From Streptomyces humi (GTDB lineage: Bacteria > Actinomycetota > Actinomycetes > Streptomycetales > Streptomycetaceae): a DNA stretch of 64,000 nt. Below, piece after piece: positions 58,076 to 64,000 of the stretch. The notes beneath the pieces are model-generated. The model searched no databases. It had not been told where the DNA came from and saw only the letters and a program-made list of their open reading frames with translations. Positions within the stretch are counted from its first letter, which is position 1. Each line of letters begins with the position of its first letter. The DNA lies in assembly GCF_001005085.2 (NCBI RefSeq), contig NZ_LBMU02000023.1:248001-312000 (forward strand), written 5' to 3'. The position numbers were made by a program, and so were the translations under genes.

Positions 58076-58716
58076 AGCAGGCCCTCCGGGACGATCAGCT
58101 TGGCGTCGGTCTTCGCGGTGATCTCCTCGACACCGACCCCGGGCGCGGTCTCCACCAGCACCAGGCCGTCGTCGGTCACGTCGATCACGCCCAGGTCGGT
58201 GATGATCCGGTCGACGCACGCCTTGCCGGTCAGCGGCAGCGCGCACTCGGTGAGGATCTTCGCCGAGCCGTCCTTCGCGGTGTGCGTCATCACCACGATC
58301 ACCGTCCGCGCGCCGTGCACCAGGTCCATCGCCCCGCCGATCCCCGTGACCAGCTTCCCCGGGATCGCCCAGTTCGCCAGATCACCCCGCGCGGAGACCT
58401 GCATCGCGCCCAGCACGGCGACGTCGATGTGGCCGCCCCGGATCATCGAGAACGACAGCGCCGAATCGAAGAAGGACGCGCCCGGCAGCACCGTGACGGT
58501 TTCCTTCCCGGCGTTGATCAGGTCCGGGTCCACGGCGTCCTCGGCCGGGTACGGGCCGGTGCCCAGGATGCCGTTCTCCGACTCCAGGACCACCTCCACA
58601 CCCTCCGGGAGATAGTTCGGGATGAGCGTGGGCAGGCCGATGCCGAGGTTGACGTACTGGCCGTCCCTCAGCTCGCGGGCCGCCCGCGCGGCCATCTCCT
58701 CGCGCGTCCAGGCCAT
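58072..58716 (-). CDS. pcaJ: 3-oxoadipate CoA-transferase subunit B
   Basis: Beta chain of the succinyl-CoA:3-oxoadipate CoA-transferase, 214 aa. The SENG motif with the catalytic Glu ([11 protein letters not shown], residues 44-54) and the Gly-rich [21 protein letters not shown] are present. It shares a one-base overlap with pcaI (TGATG) and a GTGA overlap with pcaF. It works as a heteromer with PcaI. Confidence 0.95.
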   Translation of the reverse strand: MAWTREEMAARAARELRDGQYVNLGIGLPTLIPNYLPEGVEVVLESENGILGTGPYPAEDAVDPDLINAGKETVTVLPGASFFDSALSFSMIRGGHIDVAVLGAMQVSARGDLANWAIPGKLVTGIGGAMDLVHGARTVIVVMTHTAKDGSAKILTECALPLTGKACVDRIITDLGVIDVTDDGLVLVETAPGVGVEEITAKTDAKLIVPEGLL

Positions 58717-59471
58717 CAGCTGCTCACCGTCCGCTGCTCGATCTTCTTGTCCGCCGCCTGCTCCGCCGTCAGCGCCACGACACGCTGCACGAAGATCCCC
58801 GGCAGGTGCACCGCGTCCGGGTCGATCTCACCCGGCTCGACCAGCTCCTCCACCTCCGCGACCGTGACCTTCCCGGCCATCGCCGCGAGCGGGTTGAAGT
58901 TACGGGTGGACTTGTTGAAGACCAGGTTCCCGTGCCGGTCGCCCTTCGCCGCCCGCACCAGCGCGAAGTCCGTGCGGATGCCCCGCTCCAGCACGTACTC
59001 GGTGCCGTCGAACTCCCGCACCTCCTTCACCGGAGAGGCCAGCGCCACCCCGCCGGAGCCGTCGTACCGCCACGGCAGACCGCCCTCGGCGACCTGGGTG
59101 CCCACCCCCGCCGGGGTGTAGAACGCCGGGATCCCCGCACCCCCGGCCCGCAGCCGCTCCGCCAGCGTCCCCTGCGGGATCAGCTCCACCTCCAGCTCAC
59201 CCGCCAGGTACTGACGCGCGAACTCCTTGTTCGCCCCGATGTACGACCCCGTCACCCGGGCGATCCGGCCCGCCGCCAGCAACACCGCGAGACCCGTCTC
59301 CATCGCCCCGCAGTTGTTCGAGACCACGCTCAGGCCCGTCACACCACGCTCGTACAACGCGCCGATCAGCACGTTCGGGACACCGCTCAGCCCGAAACCA
59401 CCCACCGCCAGGGACGCGCCGTCCACAACATCGGCCACCGCCTCCTCGGCCGTGGCGACCACCTTGTCCAT
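58716..59471 (-). CDS. pcaI: 3-oxoadipate CoA-transferase subunit A
   Basis: Alpha chain of the CoA-transferase, 251 aa. The glycine signature [14 protein letters not shown] (residues 22-35) and [15 protein letters not shown], together with [13 protein letters not shown], fit family I CoA-transferases. First gene of the pca operon; GGGG lies about 9 nt before the ATG. Its promoter overlaps the PcaV-type palindromes at 59488-59517. Confidence 0.95.
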   Translation of the reverse strand: MDKVVATAEEAVADVVDGASLAVGGFGLSGVPNVLIGALYERGVTGLSVVSNNCGAMETGLAVLLAAGRIARVTGSYIGANKEFARQYLAGELEVELIPQGTLAERLRAGGAGIPAFYTPAGVGTQVAEGGLPWRYDGSGGVALASPVKEVREFDGTEYVLERGIRTDFALVRAAKGDRHGNLVFNKSTRNFNPLAAMAGKVTVAEVEELVEPGEIDPDAVHLPGIFVQRVVALTAEQAADKKIEQRTVSS

Positions 59472-59487
59472 CCGTGCAGCCCCATCT

Positions 59488-59618
59488 CTGAATTAATCAG
59501 GGCACTGAGTATTTCAGCGAGATGTCCTTCACGCTGCCATCGCTCTCGCCACCCGTCAAGACCTCGGGCGATGGCAGACGGGCGTGGAGACAGGAGAGGT
59601 GGCCACGAGTATTGTTCA
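59488..59618. promoter_or_regulatory. pcaI-pcaV divergent control region with PcaV-type palindromes
   Basis: CTGAATTAATCAG (59488-59500) and CTGAGTATTTCAG (59505-59517) both follow CTGA-N5-TCAG, with centres 17 bp apart near the pcaI start. A partial relative (CGAGTATTGTTCAG, 59605-59618) overlaps a -10 TATTGT (59609-59614) that pairs with GAGACA (59586-59591) at 17 bp for pcaV. A 9-bp inverted repeat TGCCATCGC/GCGATGGCA (59539-59578) lies between. MarR-family repression of both operons from here is the expected mechanism. Confidence 0.65.
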
Positions 59619-59651
59619 GTGCACCAACGAATTCGGACCTTGGGAGCGCAT

Positions 59652-60116
59652 ATGGCCGCGGTGGATCTCACCACCCACCCCGGGCACCTGGCCCGGCGCC
59701 TCCAGCAGGCCCACTACCTGCTGTGGAACACGATGGTGTCGGAGGAGATCACCTCGCCGCAGTTCGCGGTCCTGAACGCGCTGGTCGCCGAGCCGGGGCT
59801 GGACCAGCGGACCGTGGGGGAGCGGGTCGGTCTCGACCGGTCGACCATCGCCGAGGTCATCAGCCGGCTCGGCCGGCGCGGACTCCTCGACAAGGTCCGC
59901 GACCCGCAGGACGGCCGCCGCTCCCTGCTGCGCCCCACCGACGACGGGCTGCGCACCCACCGCAAGCTCGCCGTGCGCACCGCCCGCATGAACCAGGTCT
60001 TCCTGGCCCCGCTCTCGGCCGCGGAGCAGGCCCAGTTCTTCGACCTGATCCGCCGCGTCTCGGACGCGGCCGAGGGGCTGCGCAACCCCGCGGAGCCCCT
60101 GGTCCCGCAGGGCTAG
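59652..60116 (+). CDS. pcaV: MarR-family repressor of the pca operon
   Basis: A 154-aa MarR-type dimer that represses pca genes until protocatechuate binds, as shown for S. coelicolor PcaV (SCO6704). wHTH region: TSPQFAVLNALVAEPGLDQRTVGERVGLDRSTIAEVISRLGRRGLLDK, with the wing DPQDGRRSLLRPT. Arg15, the residue reported to be critical for ligand response in PcaV, is present (HLARRLQQAH). The ATG at 59652 has GGGAG 6 nt upstream. Divergent from pcaI; convergent with the DUF3048 gene, overlapping by 4 bp. Confidence 0.93.
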   Translation: MAAVDLTTHPGHLARRLQQAHYLLWNTMVSEEITSPQFAVLNALVAEPGLDQRTVGERVGLDRSTIAEVISRLGRRGLLDKVRDPQDGRRSLLRPTDDGLRTHRKLAVRTARMNQVFLAPLSAAEQAQFFDLIRRVSDAAEGLRNPAEPLVPQG

Positions 60117-61123
60117 GCCGCGGCGAACACCACCCACACCTGTCCGTCGGCGAAGTCCACGGGACGGCCGTCCGTCCCGGTGAAGGCGGTGCCGTCCGTG
60201 GCCGCCGGGCGGTCCCAGGTGGCCTCGAACGAGCGGCCGTCGCGCAGCACTTCGGCCCTCCCCGACCCCACCGTCCGGGTGTACGGCGTGTGGTTGCCGA
60301 GCACGTCGTGGTACCGGGACGTGGTCACCCGCACGTACTGCACCACGACCGTCGCCGGCGCCAGTCGCTTCCCGGCCGCCGTCCGGGCCGGGGTGCCGTC
60401 CATCGACACCAGCCACCGGTGCCGGCCGGCCGACCAGGTGAAGGTGAAGCGGGCCGACGGGTACCGCACGGTACGCGCGGCCGTGACCGTGCCGCCGGCC
60501 GGGGCCGGGCCGTGACGGAAGCCGGCGGGGAGCGCCGCCCTGCCGGGTGCCCCGTCGGTCATCAGCCGTGCCGGACGGAGATACAGGTTGTGCGGGGCCG
60601 GTCTGCCGCCGCCCCGGTAGTAGGCGCCGGGCGCGTCGTCCGGGGTCTCCGGCCGCAGGGGCGCCCTCTCGATCAGGGGGAGCAGCTTGCGCTGGGCGCC
60701 GGAGAAGGCGAGCGTCGGCCGGCCGAACTGACGCAGCAGTTCCAGGTCCGACTCGCGAGCGCTGCGGACCGGTCCCACGACCTCCGGCAGCGTGCTCGCG
60801 TACACCGCCATCAGCCGGCTGAGGCCGCCCTCCACCTGCTCCGCGTACACCACGTCCGCCGCGTCCAGTCCGGTCTGGGGGCGGGCCGCGGCGACATTGT
60901 CGATCTTCACGGCCAGCACCGGGCCGGCGGCGGTCCGCCCGCTCGGTGCGGGGGCGCTCGGTGCCGGGGTGCCGTGCGGTGCCGGGCTGCCGTGCGGTGC
61001 GCGGCCGTCGTCGGCCGTACCGTGCCGGGTGCACCCCGCGGTGAGGGCGGCCGCCAGCGCGGCCGCCCCGGTCAGTACCGTCCGGCGCGTCGGCGCCCCC
61101 TGTCGCATCCCCACCGTCGCCAC
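60113..61123 (-). CDS. DUF3048 lipoprotein (YerB-like)
   Basis: A 336-aa exported protein. The N-terminus has a twin-Arg (PTRRTVLTGAAALAAAL) and lipobox TAGCTRH, so it may be a Tat lipoprotein. A Pro/His-rich tether leads to the DUF3048 domain (VLAVKIDNVAAARPQTGLDAADVVYAEQVEGGLSRLMAVY, then VGPVRSARESDLELLRQFG), ending with a second beta part (YHDVLGNHTPYTRTVGSG; WVVFAAA). GTG at 61123 is used because GGGGGA is 9 nt upstream. B. subtilis YerB belongs to this family; its role is unknown. Convergent with pcaV (4-bp overlap). Confidence 0.88.
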   Translation of the reverse strand: MATVGMRQGAPTRRTVLTGAAALAAALTAGCTRHGTADDGRAPHGSPAPHGTPAPSAPAPSGRTAAGPVLAVKIDNVAAARPQTGLDAADVVYAEQVEGGLSRLMAVYASTLPEVVGPVRSARESDLELLRQFGRPTLAFSGAQRKLLPLIERAPLRPETPDDAPGAYYRGGGRPAPHNLYLRPARLMTDGAPGRAALPAGFRHGPAPAGGTVTAARTVRYPSARFTFTWSAGRHRWLVSMDGTPARTAAGKRLAPATVVVQYVRVTTSRYHDVLGNHTPYTRTVGSGRAEVLRDGRSFEATWDRPAATDGTAFTGTDGRPVDFADGQVWVVFAAA

Positions 61124-61200
61124 CCCGTTCGTCCCCCTGATTGTGTGCTCAACGGGTCATCGGTGGCCATACCCGGTCGATTCCGATCGCGCGCCGCAAG

Positions 61201-62265
61201 CTACGACCCCAGGATCTCCGTGAGGTCGTACCGCACCGGCTCCTCCAACTGGGCGTACGTGCAGCTCTCCGGCGTGCGGTCCGGACGCCAGCGGCGGAAG
61301 CGGGCCGTGTGCCGGAACCGGGCCCCGTTCTCCATGTGGTCGTACGCCACCTCCGCCACCCGCTCCGGCCGCAGCGGGATCCACGACAGGTCCTTCTTGC
61401 CGGACCAGCGGCTCGGCGCGCCGGGCAGCCGGGCCGACTCGTGGGCGGCCTCCTCCGCCCAGGCGGCCCACGGATGCCCGGAGACGTCGTCCATGCGCAG
61501 CGGCGCCAGCTCCTCGATCAGCTCGGCCCGCCGCTTCATCGCGAACGCGGCGGACACACCCACGTGCTGGAGGGCGCCCCGGTCGTCGTACAGGCCGAGC
61601 AGCAGCGAGCCGACCACCGGGCCGCTCTTGTGGAGACGGTAGCCCGCCACCACGACGTCGGCCGTCCGCTCGTGCTTGACCTTGAACATGGCCCGCTCGT
61701 CCTGGCGGTACCGCAGCGTCAGCGGCTTGGCGACGACCCCGTCGAGACCGGCCCCCTCGTACTGCTCGAACCACTGTCGGGCCACCTCGGCATCGGTCGT
61801 CGCGGGCGCGAGGTGCACGGGCGGGGTCGCTCCGGCCAGGGCCCGGTCGAGCAGGGCGCGCCGGTCGGTCAGCGGGAGGTCCAGCAGGGACTCGTCGGCC
61901 AGCGCCAGCAGGTCGAAGGCGACGAAGGAGGCGGGCGTCCGCTCCGCCAGCGTCCGCACCCGCGAGTCGGCCGGATGGATCCGCTCGGACAGCGCGTCGA
62001 AGTCCAGCCGGCCCTCCCGGGCGATCACGATCTCCCCGTCCAGCACGCACCGCTCGGGCACCCGCTCGGGCAGCGCCGCCACCAGTTCCGGGAAGTACCT
62101 CGTCAGTGACTTCCCGGTACGGCTGCCGATCTCCACCTCCGGGCCGTCCCGGAACACGATCGCGCGGAAGCCGTCCCACTTCGCCTCGTACTGCATGTCC
62201 GGCGGGATCCTCGCCACCGGCTTGGCGAGCATCGGCTTGACGGGCGGCATCACCGGCAGATCCAT
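61201..62265 (-). CDS. ligC: ATP-dependent DNA ligase, LigC type
   Basis: Nick-sealing ligase of 354 aa. The adenylated Lys is Lys29 in YEAKWDGFRA; other motifs are VLDGEIV, FVAFDLLAL, LDGVVAKPL and MFKVKHER, followed by an OB fold (VVAGYRLHKSGPVVGSLLLGLYDD). No primase or nuclease domain is attached, matching the LigC class (S. coelicolor SCO6707 type). The ATG at 62265 has no SD; TAGAGT lies 7 nt upstream as a -10, implying a leaderless mRNA. Divergent from a LigD-polymerase-like gene 91 bp away. Function in NHEJ or base-excision repair of sporulating cells is probable; no Ku gene is present in the window. Confidence 0.93.
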   Translation of the reverse strand: MDLPVMPPVKPMLAKPVARIPPDMQYEAKWDGFRAIVFRDGPEVEIGSRTGKSLTRYFPELVAALPERVPERCVLDGEIVIAREGRLDFDALSERIHPADSRVRTLAERTPASFVAFDLLALADESLLDLPLTDRRALLDRALAGATPPVHLAPATTDAEVARQWFEQYEGAGLDGVVAKPLTLRYRQDERAMFKVKHERTADVVVAGYRLHKSGPVVGSLLLGLYDDRGALQHVGVSAAFAMKRRAELIEELAPLRMDDVSGHPWAAWAEEAAHESARLPGAPSRWSGKKDLSWIPLRPERVAEVAYDHMENGARFRHTARFRRWRPDRTPESCTYAQLEEPVRYDLTEILGS

Positions 62266-62356
62266 GGGTCCGACTCTACGAGCGCTCACCACGGCCCGCT
62301 CGTCGCGCGGCACGGGCCGATGTGCGGGGCGGGGAGGGTACGCCTACCGTGGCCGC

Positions 62357-63376
62357 ATGGGTGATGCGGTGCAACTGGAGGTGGCCGGCCGGACCGTGCG
62401 GCTGTCCAGCCCGGACAAGGTGTTCTTCCCGGAACGTGGTCTCACCAAGCTGGACGTCGCCCGCTACTACGCGGCCGTGGCCCCCGGCATCCTGCGCGCC
62501 CTGCGCGACCGACCCACCACCCTCCAGCGCTATCCGGACGGCGTGGAGGGGGAGTGGTTCTACCAGAAACGCGCGCCCAAGGGCATGCCCGACTGGATCC
62601 CCACCGCCCACATCACCTTCCCCAGCGGCCGTACCGCGGACGAGATGTGCCCCACCGAGGAGGCCGCCGTGGTGTGGGCGGCGCAGTACGGCACCCTCAC
62701 CTTCCATCCCTGGCCGGTCCGCCGCGGCGACGTCGACAGCCCCGACGAACTCCGCATCGACCTCGACCCGCAGCCCGGCACCGGCTTCTCCGACGCGGTC
62801 CGCGCCGCCCACGAACTGCGGGCGGTCCTGGCGGAGTTCGGCGGCCTGCGGGGCTGGCCCAAGACCTCCGGCGGCCGTGGCCTGCACGTCTTCGTGCCCA
62901 TCGAACCCCGCTGGACCTTCACCCAGGTCCGGCGGGCCGCGATCGCCGTGGGCCGCGAACTGGAACGCCGGATGCCGGAGCAGGTCACCATCAAGTGGTG
63001 GAAGGAGGAACGCGGCGAGCGCATCTTCGTGGACTACAACCAGACCGCCCGCGACCGCACCATCGCCTCCGCGTACTCCCTGCGGCCCCACCCCCACGCC
63101 CCCGTCTCCGCGCCGCTGCGCTGGGACGAGGTCGACGACGTCCGCCCGGAGGACTTCGACCTCGTCACGATGCCGGCCCGGTTCGCCGAAGCCGGCGACG
63201 TGCACGCCGACATGGACGACCACGCCTTCTCCCTCGACGCTCTCCTGGAACTGGCCCGCCGCGACGAACACGAGCACGGCCTCGGCGACCTGCCGTACCC
63301 GCCCGAGTACCCGAAGATGCCGGGCGAGCCGAAACGCGTCCAGCCGAGCCGAGCCCGCCCCGACCACCCCTCCTGA
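62357..63376 (+). CDS. LigD-type primase-polymerase domain protein (stand-alone)
   Basis: Archaeo-eukaryotic primase superfamily polymerase, 339 aa, equal to the POL domain of LigD without ligase or phosphoesterase domains. The metal Asp pair is in LRIDLDPQPG, with GRGLHVFVPI (His), WKEERGERIFVDYNQTARDRTIASAYS and PVSAPLRWDEV. It fills gaps and adds ribonucleotides at double-strand breaks. No SD; TACCGT ends 6 nt before the ATG, suggesting a leaderless transcript like its divergent partner ligC. C-terminal ~20 residues are Arg/Pro-rich and disordered. Confidence 0.92.
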   Translation: MGDAVQLEVAGRTVRLSSPDKVFFPERGLTKLDVARYYAAVAPGILRALRDRPTTLQRYPDGVEGEWFYQKRAPKGMPDWIPTAHITFPSGRTADEMCPTEEAAVVWAAQYGTLTFHPWPVRRGDVDSPDELRIDLDPQPGTGFSDAVRAAHELRAVLAEFGGLRGWPKTSGGRGLHVFVPIEPRWTFTQVRRAAIAVGRELERRMPEQVTIKWWKEERGERIFVDYNQTARDRTIASAYSLRPHPHAPVSAPLRWDEVDDVRPEDFDLVTMPARFAEAGDVHADMDDHAFSLDALLELARRDEHEHGLGDLPYPPEYPKMPGEPKRVQPSRARPDHPS

Positions 63377-63553
63377 CCCACCAACCGGCCCTCCTGACCC
63401 ACTGACCGGCCCGCCGACCACCCCCCCACCCGCCGACCGGTCCCTCCGTGCCGTTGGTCTCCCTTCGCTCGGGCCCGTTGCTACGGGAGCGCTCACGTCG
63501 TGCCGTTCACCCGGGGCTATGCTGATCGTCAGCCGCCGACGAGGAGGGCCGAG

Positions 63554-64000
63554 GTGTCCGAGGCAGTGTCGCGCCCCACGCTGGAGGCCGTGGCCGCGCG
63601 GGCCGGGGTGTCCAGGGCCACCGTGTCACGGGTCGTCAACGGCGGCGACGGGGTGCGCGAACCCCTCGTCGAACGGGTCCGGCAGGCGGTCGCGGAACTC
63701 GGCTACGTACCCAACCAGGCGGCCCGTTCCCTGGTGACCAGGCGGCACGACGCCGTCGCCGTCGTCATCGCCGAACCCGAGACCCGGATCTTCACGGACC
63801 CCTTCTTCGCCCTCCAACTGCGCGGCATCAGCAAGGAGCTGACCGCCCACGACAACCAGCTCGTGCTGCTGCTCACCGAAGGCCGGGACGACCACGCGCG
63901 CGTGGCCCGCTATCTCGCCGGCGGGCACGTCGACGGCGCCCTCGTCTTCTCGCTCCACCTCGACGACCCGCTGCCCGGCCTCATCGAGGGCGCCAAGATC
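63554..64000 (+). CDS. LacI-family regulator (3' partial)
   Basis: The first 149 codons of a LacI-type regulator are present; the gene runs off the window. The GTG start at 63554 has GGAGGG 5-6 nt upstream. HTH: LEAVAARAGVSRATVSRVVNGGDGVREPLVERVRQAVAELGYVPN (residues 10-54), then the effector domain begins AVAVVIAEPETRIFTDPFFALQLRGI. No target genes are visible. It is shown by direct translation in this frame; the 177-bp gap before it holds only GC-rich CCGACC repeats. Confidence 0.9.
   Translation, partial: MSEAVSRPTLEAVAARAGVSRATVSRVVNGGDGVREPLVERVRQAVAELGYVPNQAARSLVTRRHDAVAVVIAEPETRIFTDPFFALQLRGISKELTAHDNQLVLLLTEGRDDHARVARYLAGGHVDGALVFSLHLDDPLPGLIEGAKI

Overview
The window is about 72% GC, its genes have strong third-position GC bias, and intergenic gaps are short. 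Gene content (lipoproteins and Tat substrates, SARP, ECF sigma, DasR-like sites, and a pca operon with its own MarR regulator as in S. coelicolor) points to a Streptomyces chromosome. No rRNA, tRNA, phage, transposase or CRISPR array was seen. The region reads as accessory catabolic and regulatory chromosome, not a secondary-metabolite core.

Layout. 1-6.3 kb: end of a glycan-degradation locus (GH38 alpha-mannosidase, cut by the window edge, and GH29 alpha-L-fucosidase), a sulfotransferase, and a secreted GH18 chitinase behind two DasR-like sites. 6.3-9.5 kb: ATP-grasp protein, a PptH-like metallophosphoesterase overlapping an Sfp-type phosphopantetheinyl transferase, and a small conserved-looking protein. 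9.9-17.4 kb: an XRE protein divergent from a free-standing MmyB-type ligand domain; a cache-domain protein and GntR regulator divergent from a Pot-type ABC importer. 17.4-25.7 kb: LacI regulator, sugar ABC importer, GH13 glucosidase and a secreted GH87 alpha-1,3-glucanase, which together look like an alpha-1,3-glucan utilisation locus. 25.7-33.3 kb: NitT/TauT-type ABC importer, IclR regulator, Rieske oxygenase and reductase with a 56-residue Cys/His-rich protein coupled between them, then a SnoaL-like protein and a PadR regulator.

33.3-39.1 kb: NlpC/P60 wall hydrolase, an ECF sigma factor with an N-terminal His-rich repeat, a VanX-like dipeptidase, and an AfsR-type SARP. Three heptamers at exact 11-bp spacing upstream of the dipeptidase look like a SARP binding site. 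39.1-50 kb: a lipoprotein, a secreted I36-like protein, a Tat-exported phospholipase C, a PAP2/DMT gene pair divergent from a TetR gene across a six-unit 16-bp repeat array, a DUF2510 protein, and anmK coupled to an MHS-type transporter. 50-60.1 kb: a LuxR-like STAND ATPase with no HTH, then the complete protocatechuate branch of the beta-ketoadipate pathway (pcaIJFHGBL) divergent from pcaV. 60.1-64 kb: DUF3048 lipoprotein, LigC-type ligase divergent from a LigD-type polymerase domain, and the start of another LacI regulator.

Main themes: scavenging of fungal, insect and plant polymers (chitin, alpha-1,3-glucan, aromatics); extensive translational coupling (ATGA, GTGA, TTGA overlaps) inside operons; and short in-frame tandem repeats, three of them His-containing and N-terminal, in otherwise unrelated proteins.
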